Notes: a model not told the origin generated them from the letters alone. A stretch of 64,000 nucleotides of DNA from Straminergon stramineum (GCA_963920665.1 OY987263.1:42505218-42569217), one strand, 5' to 3'; counted from the first letter of the stretch, positions 24,461-37,108 are shown. Program-made: numbers and translations.

Positions 24461-25352
24461 TGCTAATCAAGTATTATATTTGCCACCATAGCTATAGCTT
24501 AGGTAGGATTAACGAAGTTATAGAGACTATCAAAGTTATATACCTGTAGTCCAACATTTAATCTCATCATTAGTTAAAGGCTTTCAAGATAATTATCATG
24601 AGATATTTGGACTAGGAACTTCAACATTATCTTAAGGCAAACGAGTTATGTATGCCAGAACTCATCAATCTTCTCAATGATTTCTTCAGAATCAAAGATG
24701 AATGTCAAATATATACTGAAGAATTCATATAGTTTAATCTTATTAATTAATGACGTGATTTAATTTGATTTGAAACAAATGCGATCTTACCAACCAATCA
24801 CATTGCTCGATTGCCGAGTCACTTGATTGTCATCTGGGCTAATCTGAGAGCACTGAGATTTGTTACGTGGACTTCCTACCTTCCATGCCATTCCTTAATT
24901 TTGGCGATTGTTTTGGCATTTCTAAAAATTCACAAGTGTTCATTAATTTTAGCATAATATTGCATGCTTTAAAACTATTGGCCCATATTTCAACGAGTTA
25001 TGTAAATTTCGGATCCCACACTAGGCACCAATGCTTCAAACTTTGAGGTCGAGCAATTCAGTTTGTGCATGCAATTATGGGTTGCATTCGGAGGAGTTGA
25101 GATCTCTCTATCGTTGCATTCGCAGTTGTTGCTTGCTTAGATCTGAAAACTAAGATTCTTTTAGGTTCAACTTGAAGGAGTGATGGAGATAGCTCAATTC
25201 ACAAGGAGTTGAACATGTGAAGAAAATCAAGCACGTGGAGATTTGCCCAAGGACAGAGAGCATCGCCCAAATTTGCCTCCAACAACCGAGGTCTGATTCT
25301 TTTGCATTTGAATCTTCCATGTGTTAGTATTCCATGAGAGAAGATCATGAAA

Positions 25353-25453
25353 GAGAACTATTTTGTGGGGTATCGCAAGCTACCCTGAAAAACCCCCATC
25401 GGACCCAACGATGGTTTTCAAGGTAGCTCGCGCTACCCCAAAAAACAGTTCTC
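25353..25453. repeat. Palindromic module A (GGGGTA type), 101 bp
   Basis: Two arms of about 48 bp: GAGAACTATTTTGTGGGGTA.. on the left and its complement ..ACCCCAAAAAACAGTTCTC on the right, closing on a core CCATCGGACCCAACGATGG. Arms differ at few positions. Could be a miniature foldback element. Confidence 0.85.
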
Positions 25454-26501
25454 AACGACCAAATTTGTAGGTAGCGGTAGTCTAGGGGCCTTCCAATTTT
25501 CGGGTGGCAGAATTCCTTCTTGATCTTCTTGCTATAGCTCAGATTGTCAATGTAGCTATCTTCTTGCTAGAGCTGATCCTGTCGTTTGAATCGATCCTCT
25601 CATTGGAGCTCATCTTATCGCTAGAATTTCTTCCTGGATTTTATAGTTGGTTCTTCTCGCCAAATCTCTGGAGCTCACATTCTTATTAGATCTCTCTCGG
25701 TTGTTTGAACTGAGCAAACCAAGAATCTGGTTATGAAACTTCTGGTTACATAAGAGTCTGGTTAAATTTTGTACCATAAGTTGAAAGCGACGATTAAATT
25801 TTAGAATTTTTCTTTGGGTGTGGAAATTCATGACGGTGGATCTTTGGATTTGACCAGGTCGAGTCTTGATATTGCAACATACAAAAAATTTTTTGCTCAA
25901 TTAGCATTATGGATTCGTGTTTTTTTTCATTACAGACCAACTAGAATGTTGTCAAGTATTCAAAGGTTCTGGACTCGTGGTTCTAATCGATTTCCAATTT
26001 CTAACACCATTGATTATTTGGACTATTTGTATAAGTTAAAAATATTTGATTTGCGAACAAGATTCTTGAAATAGATTGGGGGTGTCCTTATTTTATGTAA
26101 TATTGAAATTGAAATTACTAGCCATGACTGGATGCTGCGCCCCTGTAGCCTTAGGAGATTGAGCGATTCTTTTTTTATAATAAATGTGTCAGGATTGTAG
26201 ATAGATTTAGTCAACACATTTCTCTCCCTCTCGAAATTAGCTATATACATTCAATGTTGAATTTCTATGTGTTGGAAGCATGTTCAATTTGGACATTTGA
26301 TACTCTCACAAATAAGTGCTTCAAGAAATGCCAGCGCTTCTTGATTGTAGCTCTTTCTAAGTTAGTTCCTTCACTTCATTATATTATTTGTCTTCTCTGC
26401 TTATGAAGGTAGCTTTATTACTTTGATAATTTAAAGTCCATTTAATAATACGTATGGCTGAATTGAATACTCGTATGTTTCTATCAAATGGTTCCATTTT
26501 A

Positions 26502-26559
26502 TTCTTAAAAACCGATTCTGGGGGTAGCGTGAGGTACCCCCAAAATCGTTTTTTAAGAA
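26502..26559. repeat. Palindromic module B (GGGGGTA type), 58 bp
   Basis: TTCTTAAAAACCGATTCTGG..GGGTA faces TACCCCCAAAATCGTTTTTT..AAGAA across the loop GCGTGAGG. Same GGGGTA..TACCCC head as modules A, C and D. Confidence 0.82.
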
Positions 26560-26988
26560 AAGTTAAATACAAGATGGAGTCAAATAAGGTTCTTCCTGTC
26601 ACATTGGCGTTGGTAATGTGGCGCTCATGGTGAATGTGGCAACTGTGGCTCCCAATTTTCAACTTTGTGGCATTAGAGAGTAGCATCATGGATTATTGGC
26701 CTTACAATAATTATGAGGGACTATTTTTGTTACAAACATCACAAAAAGCTGGAATTTAGTTCTAAATCTATTGAAGATTTTAGCATAGACTTTACATTAA
26801 AACATGTTTAATTTGTCAAGTGGTTAAAGAGAATAGAATTTGAGTGTTAGAGATCTACATACAACTGAAATCGATGCGCACACAATGAAAAGACCTCATA
26901 TCCAACAAAATATACAAGTATGAGAATTAATAGACAACAAAAAGTTATTAGAAGTAGTAAATGTGACCAATTATACCAATATTGGAAG

Positions 26989-27060
26989 GTACTCCCAAAA
27001 CCATCATTGGATCTGACGATAGTTTAGGGGGTACCTTTATGTACCCCTGAAATCAGTTCC
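26989..27060. repeat. Palindromic module C (GGGGGTACC type)
   Basis: GGTACTCCCAAAACCATC..GGGGGTACC with an inner GGGGTACCTTTATGTACCCC. Core CCATCATTGGATCTGACGAT matches the core of modules A and D. Confidence 0.75.
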
Positions 27061-27570
27061 CCACCTTAGAGTATGTCAAATAATTTAGAATTTATTCAAA
27101 GTTAGTTCTTAGATTCTACTTTCTTATAGATCCAGATAAAGTTTTTCTAACCAAAACTTCTTATCTTAATATTTGTTGTGTCTTAATAGAATCTCATACC
27201 ACTTTCTAATGTGCATGATGTTTTGAATTTATTATTCATAATTCTAGTAGGAAAGACATTTGAATTCTAGTCAATGCATGTTGACATCTTGAATTTTGTA
27301 CCATGACTGAGAATGTACAGTCATTTGACGTACAAAATATAGTTTAATATGAAAATTGATTATTATTTGATATTCAAAAGCTTTTTATAGCATTCATTTT
27401 TTGTTGAAGGTATTTCATATTTATTCTTATGATTAGGGGTGACTTCCATCTAGCACGTCTTGTTCCTATTTTGGAATCTACTATTGTAATTGGATAATTT
27501 CCTTCCTATTTGTTTATTTGAAACTTTATTTTTATTTTAGAAGTTGACATCATTGTTTTGGCATTTCTAG

Positions 27571-27879
27571 ATGGAGGTTATTGAGGGAAACACTACACTT
27601 GCTTCCTCATCAACGATACCGACAGAACAAGAGGTTGCAAAAGTAGAGGTTCAAGTAGTGCTAGTGACTCTGAGACCTATGGATAATGAGATGATGAGCC
27701 ATGATTGCTATCTAGAAGAAGATGCGGATTTGGTAAGCCTTGGTGACATTTTGGATGCTTGGGATCATGCTACGGACCGTTTGGAACAACCATGTCTTAG
27801 TATTTTCTCTGGACCGAAGATTTGTAAATGCAAGCCAGTATTTTCTCCAAAGAGTTCTAGTACTGAGTATAGTTCTTAG
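27571..27879 (+). CDS. Possible upstream exon of ParB/methyltransferase copy 1
   Basis: Open frame beginning ATGGAGG directly after a TTTCTAG acceptor, acidic and protein-like (EEDADLVSLGDILDAWDH). Copy 2 also has an exon starting ATGGATG after TTGGTAG. The frame ends at a stop rather than a clear donor and is not matched in copy 2, so its membership in the gene is a guess. Confidence 0.3.
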   Translation: MEVIEGNTTLASSSTIPTEQEVAKVEVQVVLVTLRPMDNEMMSHDCYLEEDADLVSLGDILDAWDHATDRLEQPCLSIFSGPKICKCKPVFSPKSSSTEYSS

Positions 27880-28246
27880 TGTCATTTTTCAATCTTAGTA
27901 TCTAGTCCTCAATTTGAGGAGTTTTGCGATTGTGCATGTAGTGGGATTGTGGGCAAGCAAGAGGTGGTTCTTATTCACCTGAGTTCTAACTCAAATGATA
28001 GTTTTGAGCTTCACTCCATTAGAATGGAATTTGAATGCTTTCATAGTTAATGTAGTTGAGGTTATAAATCATGTATTTAGATCCAAGTGTATTTTGTTAT
28101 ATGCCTTATATAAACCGTTTACCAAGACTTATTAAGTTTGTTAAAGTAAAGATTTTGTTCTTGTACTTCAACATTGACTTCTTGTTGTATAATATGAATT
28201 GGTTTTTATCATATCCTGAAGATTTTAAAGAATGTGATGGCTGATG

Positions 28247-29382
28247 CAGATGGATGAAACACCTTTTACTCTAACACAAGTTGCACAAGGTGCAAGCTCT
28301 TGTGACTCCAACAACAGATGACACAATTCAATCAGAGATTGGCAATGAAGAAGAAGGCGATTTATCAATGGATGACGTTGATGATGATGATGAAGAAAAA
28401 GAGTTACTTGAAGATGAGTTATGGCGATTGCAAAAGGTTGATTCTATGGCCACTATTGTGACTTTGAGGTTGAAGCCTAAAAAACACCCGCGAATGCGCA
28501 TTCCACTTTGTAGGCTAGTGGCAATGCCAATGGTAAGGCCTACTCTTTCGTTAGATCTATTGAAATTAGAGCAAGAGTTCATTTTTGAGTTCCAGGAAGG
28601 AGCATGGGTATTTTATATTTCAACGACAAATGAGGTTGGGGAAAGCTCCGTGTTTACTGCGGATGAAATAAATGGATGGGACTCATTGTGGAGGGAATCA
28701 AATGACGATTTCAACGACTATATTCAGTCAGTGCTAGAGTTGAGGTTCATGAAGAACTTGAAGTTCTTCATTTGCGATGGGAATCACCGACTTTAGGCCT
28801 GGGTGAATCACATTTCCAAACTTCACATGGCAAACCTAGTTTTCCACTACACAGTTGATTGTATTGTATTGGATACAAAAGGGAGGATTGAGTTGGTCAT
28901 GCAAGTGATGCACGATGTGAATAAGTGAGTACTTCTTTGACATTTGATTTGCATTTATTCATTTCAAATTAAGACATTGATCTAATGTATTTGTTGTATG
29001 TATTAGTTTTAGATTTATTACTAAAAGCATTAATTAAATTGCAGATCCACGGAGGACTCTCACGTAAAAACAAACTTGGTACATACTTTGCATCAGGTGT
29101 AGAAATATGGGCGTCTACCTATGGAGCATTTCAATGAAATGTTGAGACCTTCGGAAAGGAAACGGTGCATCGCCTAGATTGGAAGGAAGACATGGTATTC
29201 TATGCCTATTGAAGTGTTCATGACATTTCTTTTCCAGGTAAAATGTATAGTTGATCATAATTTGTATATGTGTCATTTCATTTGATGATGTTGCATAGGT
29301 TGTTTTTACTTTATGACATGTTTTTTAATTGAAATGTATTTGAGATTTTCCAGCAAGAGATAGCCCAAGCAGCAGATGTAGC
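28247..29382 (+). pseudogene. ParB-like/methyltransferase-like gene, copy 1, 5' half
   Basis: Exons about 28,247-28,924, 29,045-29,237 and 29,354-29,382, homologous to 42,354-43,460 (copy 2). Shared blocks: acidic DDDDEEKELLEDELWRLQKVD; RIPLCRLVAMPMVRPTLS; FYISTTNEVGESS; KNLKFFICDGNHR; MHDVNK; TEDSHVKTNLVHTL. DGNHR at 28,776-28,790 resembles the motif of ParB/sulfiredoxin-fold proteins. Stops TAG at 28,794, 29,100 and 29,175 and a frame change near 28,270 disable it. The third exon is cut after 29,382 by the 29,383-37,100 insertion and resumes at 37,109. ParB likeness is by motif only. Confidence 0.7.
29375..29382. repeat. 8-bp target-site duplication GATGTAGC, left
   Basis: GATGTAGC stands directly before CAAGGTTTTC and again directly after CAACCTTG at 37,101-37,108. 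Removing the insertion and one copy restores the exon of the ParB/methyltransferase family as seen in copy 2. Confidence 0.93.
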
Positions 29383-29559
29383 CAAGGTTTTCTTCACGAA
29401 CACCATGACATCATGACAATCAGATGTTACACAACGTCTAGTAGAACCCCCGAGACATCCAATAGAGTCAAATTTTCCTTTGACTTCCAAAAACGTTAAC
29501 CCCCTTTTACCTAGGCCACCTAGATGCCATCTAGCGTTTGCATGGCACATGAAAGGGTG

Positions 29560-30025
29560 CATGTGGATATAGCGTGGACGGGTGACTTTGGGTTTGGGGC
29601 GACCGCATCAAGGGGCAATTATGAGTGTCCAACAAGCAACTGTGGGTAAGGCGATCTCAGATGTCAAGGAACAAGTGTAGGTCTCAAGGGGACACCTCGA
29701 GTGTCATGGGGCAAATGTATATCTCCAAAGGGCAACTGCAGGTAGGACAACTGCAAGTAAGGTGACCATGTGTGTCTAAAAGGCGACCTTGGGTGTCTAA
29801 GGGGTAACCGCAAATGGCAAAAGGGCAACTGGGGATGGTAGAGGAGCGACCACAGATGGTAAGAGGGACAATTGTCGATGGTAAGAAGGTCAAAGGGTGA
29901 CCGTGGATGGCCAAGTAGCCAAGGGGTAATTGCAAGTTGGCAAAGGGCAATTGTGAATTAGGCAATGGGAAAATGCAATTATGGGTGGATAAAAGACAAC
30001 TACAAGTGGACAAAAGGGCACTTGT
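29560..30025 (+). repeat. 15-bp GGGCGACCGTGGGTA-like array, left arm
   Basis: Successive units such as GGGCAACTGCAGGTA, GGACAACTGCAAGTA, AGGTGACCATGTGTG, AGGGGTAACCGCAAATGG. Complementary words occur at 36.55-36.9 kb. Confidence 0.75.
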
Positions 30026-30139
30026 GGATAAAACATACTTGTAAGGTCATATGCAAAGGGACATCCATGGACAAAAGAAAGCCCAATCTTGTTTAAAAAA
30101 TTGTGAAAAATAGAAAGGGATGTTTTTTCCACCTTTAAT

Positions 30140-31480
30140 TATTATCTTTAAATCAACATGACAAGTAATACATAATTAGGATGAATCTTTGTAAATTAAA
30201 AATTAAAAATTAAAAAAAATTTATGTACTTAAAATCTCTATCCTTTACTTTTTATTTTAAACATCAATATGACAAGTAATTCATGATTAGGATGAATCTT
30301 TGAGATTCCAAAAAGTAAATGGAAAGAAAAATTTTTACTTAAAATATCTACCTATTATTTTTTATCTATAATGTCAAAGTGAAAAATTATTCATTATTAG
30401 GAAGACTTTTGGAAAATTGTCAATAATAAATTAAAAAGTTCACTTAAATCTCCACCCTTTGTTTTTATAGTTTTAGTCAAAGTGACAAGAATATTTATAT
30501 AAGTAGGATAACTCTTTAAAAATTGCAAAAGTAAAGCGAATAAAGAAGTTCTTACTTAAATCTCTATCTATTATTTTTTATTTATAAAATCAAATTACTA
30601 AATCATTCATTCTTAGGAAGACTCTTTGTGAACTGGAAAAAAATGAATGAAACAATTTTTACTTAAATTTCCATTGAATATTTTTATTTTTAAAATTTAA
30701 AGTAGAAAATAATACTTGATTAGGTTGAATTTTTTGAAATGGAGAAAAAATGGGGAGTTTCTTACTTAAATCTCTACCATTTATTTTTTATTTACAAAAT
30801 TAAAGTGACAAACAATTCATGATTCGAAGGAGTTTGGAGAATTGCAAAAATAAATGGAAAAGTTCACCACCCTTTATTTTTAATTTATATAATAATATAA
30901 TAATAATAATAATAAATTCATGATAAGGGCAGATAAGGAGTCTTGGAGAATTGCAAATATTAAATAGAAAAATTTGTACTTAAATCTCTTTTCTTTATTT
31001 TAATTTTACAAATCAATACAAGAAATGATTCATAGTTATAAAGGTTTTTTTTAAAATAGACAAAAATTACGAGGGAAATTTCTTACTTAAAATCACTACC
31101 ATCTATTAATTTTTTATTTTTAAATAAACATGATAAATAATACATGAGTAGGATGATTCTTCAAAAATTGTAAAAAATAAATGGGTAAAAAGAAAACTTA
31201 AGTATCAATCCAATATTTTTATTTTTTAATCAAAGTTACGAAGAATTCATAAATAGGAAGAATCTTGGAGAATTCCAAAAATTAAAAGGAGAAGTTATCA
31301 ATTAAATCTCCACCCACTATTTGTTCTTTTTAAATCAACATTGCAAGTAGTAAATGAGTAAGATGAATCTTTGAAAACTACAATAAATGATAAAAAGAAG
31401 CTCTTTTTAAAATCATCAAACTTTGTTTAATATATTTAAAATCAACATGACAAATCATTCATGATTGATTACTATAGAAG
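30140..31480 (+). repeat. 107-bp AT-rich satellite, left arm, about 13 copies
   Basis: Recurring GACAAGTAATTCATGATTAGG, then AATCTTTGAGAATT.CAAAA.TAAATG, then TTACTTAAATCTCTACC. Starts near 30,161, 30,268, 30,380, 30,490, 30,593, 30,700, 30,808 and so on. Includes an (AAT)n run at about 30,888-30,915. Confidence 0.8.
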
Positions 31481-31599
31481 ACTGGTCCTTTGTTTATTTA
31501 TTTATAATTATCTAAAAAAATTAAATGGGTTTTCATTGCAAAAATAAAAAAAAGTACAAGCCTACCATCCATAGTGGCTTGGCAAGGGGTCCTTTGCAC

Positions 31600-32880
31600 T
31601 TTCAAAAGAATTTTGTTGTCTTAAAGAAAAGCATGTTGGAGGAGTGACCTCAAGAAGCCAAGAAGGCTATCATAGTTAGAAGAAAAGTCAATTTCCTTGA
31701 ACAAATAATTTTTCTCCCTCAAAGGGTGAGTAAAGGTGACCATGGCCGTAGAAAACTTCATCTCTTTGAATAAACAATTTTTCTAATCAAGAGGTGCATG
31801 TAGGAAAGAGTGACTGCAAGTGTAAAAAGGTCACTTCATTTAGTATACAATTTTCTCTTCTAAAGAGGTGCATGTTGAAAAGGATGATCACATGTAAAGC
31901 AACCAGACATCATGTCCTTGAATACACAACTTCATCGTTTGAAAAGGCACATGCGGGAAAGGGAAACCATGGGTAAGACAACAATGGATAGAGAAAGGCC
32001 ATTTGCTTGAACAAACAATTTTTCTCCCTCAAAAGGTGCATGCAAGAAGGGCGATTGCATGTGGGGCAAGTGTGCATAAGGCAACTACAAGTGTAAGAAA
32101 GGCCATTTGTTTAAACAAAAAAAATTCTTCCTCATAGGGTGCGTGGAGGAAGGGTGACTACATGTAAGGCGACTGTAGGTGTAAGAAAGGCCATTAGCTT
32201 GAACAAACATTTTTTCTTCCTCAAAGGGCGCATGCAAGAAGATCGACCACGTGTGGGGCGATCGTGGGTGTAAGAAAGGCCATTAGCTTGAATAAACAAT
32301 TTTTCTTCCTCAAAGGGCGCATGCAAGAAGAGCGACCACGTGTGGGGCGATCGTGGGTGTAAGAAAGGCCATTAGCTTGAATAAACAATTTTTCTTCCTC
32401 AAAGGGCGCATGCAGGAAGGGTGATTGCATGTAGGGCAACTGTATGTAAGGCGAGTGCATGTGAGGTGACAACGGGTGTAAGAAAGGCCATCAGCTTGAA
32501 CAAACAATTTTTCTTCCTCAAAGAGTGCATGCAAGAAGAGCAAATGCATGTGGGACGACTGCATGTAAGGCGACTATGGGTGTAAGATAGGCCATTAGCT
32601 TGAACAAACAATTTTTCTTCCTCAAAGGGTGCATGTAGAAAGGGCGACCACGGGTAAGGCAACTGCGGGTGTAAGAAAGGCCATTAGCTTCAACAAACAA
32701 TTTTTCTTCCTCAAAAGGCACATGCAGAAAGGGCGACCGCGGATACAAGAAAGGTCATTTGCTTATATAAACAATTTTTTCTTTTCAAGAGGCGCATGTG
32801 GGAAAAAGGCAACCGTAGGTGGGGTGACCACAGGTGTAGCAGATGTAAGAAGGAGAAAGGTCATAAAACCAAAACCTAAA
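31600..32880 (+). repeat. Central 89-bp satellite with internal 15-bp steps
   Basis: TTTTCTTCCTCAAAG starts at 32,212, 32,301, 32,390, 32,509, 32,613 and 32,702: spacings 89, 89, 119, 104, 89. The extra lengths are 30 and 15 bp, matching added GCATGTAGGGCAACT-type 15-bp units. Because 89 is not divisible by three, the repeated minus-strand open frames (RKKNCLFKLMAFLTP) shift frame at every unit and are not a gene. Confidence 0.85.
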
Positions 32881-33199
32881 GAATCAACTGTCAATCAATT
32901 TTAATAATGTGAGGAAGTGGTTGAATGGCATCTTGGGGATTCTTTGAATAGAACTGTACTTGTCAAGAATGGATATATAGACAATTTTAGGGTTTTTTAT
33001 AGGATGGATAGAGGAGAACATTGGTAGGGTGACATTGATAGAAGAAAAATTAAATCTTCTTTAAGAGATTTTTTCTCCTTCAAGAAGCATATGCAAGTGG
33101 GTAAACCATATGAGTAGCAACCAAAGAAGAAGCTACACAAAGTAGACAGAAGCCAATCTCCTTCAAAAATAAAGCATAGAGATTTAAGTGAGAATTCAC

Positions 33200-36100
33200 T
33201 CATTTATTTTTGCTATTCTCAAAGAATTGTCCAATTCATGTATTAATTGTCATGTAAATTTTACAAATTAAGAAGATATAAGATAGAGGGTTTAGATAAA
33301 AACTTTTCTATTTATTCTTTGAAATTCCTTGAGAGTCTTCCTAACAAGAGTGATTTGTCACTTTGAATATACAAATAAAAAATATGTGTGGTGATTTAGA
33401 TAAAAGCTTCCCCTATTAATTTTTGCAATTTTTGCCTTGTTCTACTAATTATTTTCTTTTGTCTTGTTGATCTTAAAAGTGAAAAATAAAGACCAAAGAT
33501 TTAGTAATTAAGATCTTTCCTATTATATTTTCAGAATTTGCAAGGAATCATCCTATTCATGTATTAATCGCCACATTGATTTTAAAAGAAAAAATGAAGG
33601 ATGAAAATTGAAGTTAGAATGCACCAATTTATTTTTTTAATTCTCAAAGAATCATACTATTCATACATTATTTGTGACTTTCATTATAAAAATAAAAAAT
33701 AAAAGGAAGAGATTTAAGTAACAATTTTCCTATTTAATTTTGTAATTCTCTAAGAGTCCTTACATTTTTGAATTATTTGTCACATTGATCTAAAATAAAA
33801 AGAAAGGGTAGAGATTGAAATAAGAACTTCACTATTTAATTTTTGAAGTTCTCCTACATTCATTCTAATCATGAATCATTTTTCTCTTTGATTTTATGAA
33901 TAAAAAATAAAGGATGGAGATTGAAATAGAAATTCCCCTATTTATGTTTTACAACTCTCCAATATTCCTTCTAATCTTGAATTATTTGTCACTATAATTT
34001 TATATATACAATGAAAAGAGTGGAAATGTAAGTAAAAACTCTCTTTTCCAGTTTTTTCAATTTTCATAGAGTCCTCATTATGAATTATTTGTCATGTTGA
34101 ATTCAAAAGTGAGAAGTAAAGGATGAAGATTTAAATAAAGACTTCCCTATTTACTTTTTGCAATTCTTCTAGAGTCCTTAATATAATACAATAAAGTGTT
34201 TGTCATTTTGATTATATAAATAATAAGCAAAAAGTGGAAACAAACTTTTCTACTTTTTTTGGCAATTCTCAAAGAGTTTTCCTCACTACAAATTCTTTAA
34301 TTGTCATGTTGATTTTAAAGTTTTAAAATTTAGGGTGTAGATTTTAGTAAGAGCTTATCCATTTAAGTTTTGCATTTCTTAAAGAATCATCCTACTCATG
34401 AATCATTTGTCATTTTTCAAGTTGATCTAAAAATAAAAATTAAATGGTGGAGAATTAAGTAAGACCTTCTTTTTACTATTTGCAATTCTCAAAGAGTCTT
34501 TCTAATCATAAATAAATTGTCGCATTGATTAAATGTAAAAAATAGAAAGTAGTGATTTGAATAAAAAAAATTCTTTGTAATTTTGAACTATTCTCTAAGA
34601 TCCCTAATAATCATAAATCATATATCATGTTGATAATAAAAATGAAAAATAAAGGGTGGAGATTAAGTAAGACCTTTTGATTTATTTTTTGACAATTCAC
34701 CAAAATTCTTCCTAATAATGAATTATTTGTCACTTTGATTTTATAGATAAAAAATAATGGGTGGAAGTTTTAGGTAAGATCTCCTCCATTTATTTTTGGA
34801 ATCTTCAAAGAATCATTCTATTCATATATTATTATTCACATCGATTTAAAAATAAAAACAAATAGTGTCCAATTAATTAAGAACTTGTCCATGTATTTTT
34901 TGCAATTCTTAAAGAATCCTTTCAATTTTGAATAGATTATCATGTTCCTTTTTTAAAGAGAAATAAAAGGTAGAGGTTTTAGTAAGAATTTTCCTATTCA
35001 TTTTTCACAATTCTCAAAGAATAATTCTACTCTAGCATGTATTTTTTGTCACTTTCATTTTAAAATAAAATATATAGGGTGGAAATTGAAATAAGAACAT
35101 GCCCAATTCTGTTTTGCAATCCACAAAGAATCATCCTTCCCACATATTATATGTCATGCTAAATTAAAAATAAATAAATAAATGATGAATATTTAAATAA
35201 AAAACTTTCTATTTACTTCTTGAAATTTTCCTAGACTCCTTCTAATCATGAATTATTTTTCACTTTTAAATTCAAAATAAATGATGATGATTTAAGTACC
35301 AGTAGTAACTTTTCTTTTTCTTTTTGCAAATTTTAATTACTTTTCATGTTGATTTTGAAAATAAAAAATGAAGGGTGGAGATTGAAGTAGGAATGTACTA
35401 ATTATTTTTTGTAATCCTCAAAGAATCAACCTACTCATGTATTATTTGTCACATTGATCTAATAATAAAAATAAAGAGTGGAGATTTAAGAAAAAACTTT
35501 TGATTTATATTTGACAATTCTCCAAAATTCTTCCTAACAATGAATTATTTGTCACTTTGATTTTATAGATAAATTTTTTGGAATCTTCAAAGAGTCATCC
35601 TATTCATATATTATTATTCACATTGATTTAAAAATAAAAATAAATGGTGGCCAATTAATTAAGAATTTGTCCATGTATTTTTTGCAATTTTTAAAGAACC
35701 CTTTAATTTTGAATAATTTGTCATATTGAGTTTAAAAATAAGAAATAATAGACAAAGATTTCAGTAAAAGTTTGAGAATTCCCCTATTTATTTTTTGCAA
35801 TTTTCAATTAAAAACACTACTCATGTATTATTTTGTCCCTTTGATTATTTTTTAATATACATGGAAGAGATTGAAGTAAGAACATATCAAATTATATTTT
35901 GCAATTCACAAAGAATCATCCTTTTGAGGTATTATTTGTCTCTATATTGAATCTAGAAAAAAAATAAAGGGTCGATATTTAAATAAGAACTTTCCATCTA
36001 TTTCTTGCAATTTTCCTAAACTCCTTCTAATCATGAATTATTTGTCAATTTGATTTTATAAATAAAAACTAACAAGTGGAGATTTAAGTTAAAACTTCTT

Positions 36101-36450
36101 CATTTATTTTTATTCAATTTAATGGCTCATTCCACTCAAGTAATATTTGTACATTGATTTAAAAATTGGAAATAAAGGATGGAGAATTAAGTAAAAACTT
36201 TAACTTTTCATTTTTGCAATTTTCCAAAACTCCTCATAATTTTATTTATTTTTCATGTTTATTTTTAAAATGAAAAATAACAAGTGCAGACTTAGATAAG
36301 GACTTCACCTTTTATATTTTGTAATTCTCAAAGATTCTTTGTAATTATGTATTATTTATCACTTGAATATTCTAAAATAAAAAATAAAGTACAAAGATTT
36401 AAATAAATACTTTCCTTATATTAATTTCAATTTGCAAAATCTCATCCTAA
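33200..36450 (-). repeat. 107-bp AT-rich satellite, right arm, about 30 inverted copies
   Basis: Reverse complement of the left-arm satellite: GGTGGAGATTTAAGTAAGAA, CTATTTATTTTTTGCAATTC, AAAGAGTC.TCCTAATCATGA, ATTATTTGTCACTTTGATTT. About 105-115 bp per unit, well diverged. Confidence 0.78.
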
Positions 36451-36539
36451 ATAAATAAATTTTTTACCTAATTTTCATAATTATTGCCTTTTTGAAGAAG
36501 ATTGGATCTGAAAGAGATTGGATTTGAAGAAGATTGGAT

Positions 36540-36905
36540 CTTTTTCTTTCCACAACTATCCTTTCACCCACTCACGGTCGCCCACTTGTACTTGCCCCTT
36601 CACCCACGGTTGGCCCTTTAGCCATCCGTGGTCGCTCCTTCGACCACCCGAGGTTGCCCTTTCATCTGCGGTTGTCTACCTACACTCGCCCCTTCACCCA
36701 CAGTTGCTCCTTTAGCCACCTGTGGTCGCTTCTTCAACCATTCGAGGTCGCCCTTTCACTCGCAGTCACCCACCTACATTCCTTCAACCACCTGAGGTCG
36801 CCTTTTCTCTCGAGGTCGCCCCTTCACCTACCTGCAATCACTTCTTTATCCGCATACACCTCCACTCGAGGTTGCCCTTTCACCCACCTGCACGCACCTC
36901 CAAAC
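36540..36905 (-). repeat. 15-bp array, right arm (inverted)
   Basis: CACTCACGGTCGCCCACTTG, CACGGTTGGCCCTTTAGCC, GTGGTCGCTCCTTCGACCAC: complements of the left-arm 15-bp units. Open frames here come from the repeat. Confidence 0.75.
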
Positions 36906-37100
36906 TAATGTGGTTTTAGCTTTCCATGTCAATCTGTAAATCTTGCCACATAGGCCAAAGTCGTTTATTGTGGGGTAAATTTTTTTACCCTTATGTGACG
37001 GGATGCAACACCTTATCGACATGTTGTTTAATACAACACACAACGTCAAACGTCTTACACGACACCAAAACCCCAAAATATGTTCGACTAAACAACCTTG

Positions 37101-37108
37101 GATGTAGC
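37101..37108. repeat. 8-bp target-site duplication GATGTAGC, right
   Basis: Right partner of 29,375-29,382. Confidence 0.93.

Larger units (their letters stand above)
24461..27570. other. AT-rich spacer with three palindromic modules
   Basis: No gene recognised. Holds palindromic modules at 25,353-25,453, 26,502-26,559 and 26,989-27,060. Short open frames (for example 25,814-26,074) have no recognisable features. Confidence 0.55.
29383..37100. mobile_element. Foldback-like hAT-type element 2 (7,718 bp), satellite-built
   Basis: Ends CAAGGTT.. and ..AACCTTG, with about 15 of the first 20 bases matching between ends, flanked by the perfect 8-bp duplication GATGTAGC. Interior is almost entirely repeats in mirror order: 15-bp GGGCGACCGTGGGTA-like units (29.56-30.02 kb); about 13 copies of a 107-bp AT-rich unit (30.14-31.5 kb); a central 89-bp array (31.6-32.85 kb); about 30 copies of the 107-bp unit in inverted orientation (33.2-36.45 kb); inverted 15-bp units (36.55-36.9 kb). 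This is the layout of Foldback elements. No transposase frame. It lies inside an exon of the ParB/methyltransferase copy 1. hAT assignment rests on TSD length and 5'-CA.GG ends. Confidence 0.87.

Noticed and set aside
32132..32748. Overlapping minus-strand open frames with RKKNCLFKLMAFLTP
   Set aside because: Produced by the 89-bp tandem repeat; frame shifts at each unit.
36518..36919. Open frames with HPW/SPTHGRP wording
   Set aside because: Inverted 15-bp array of the foldback element.
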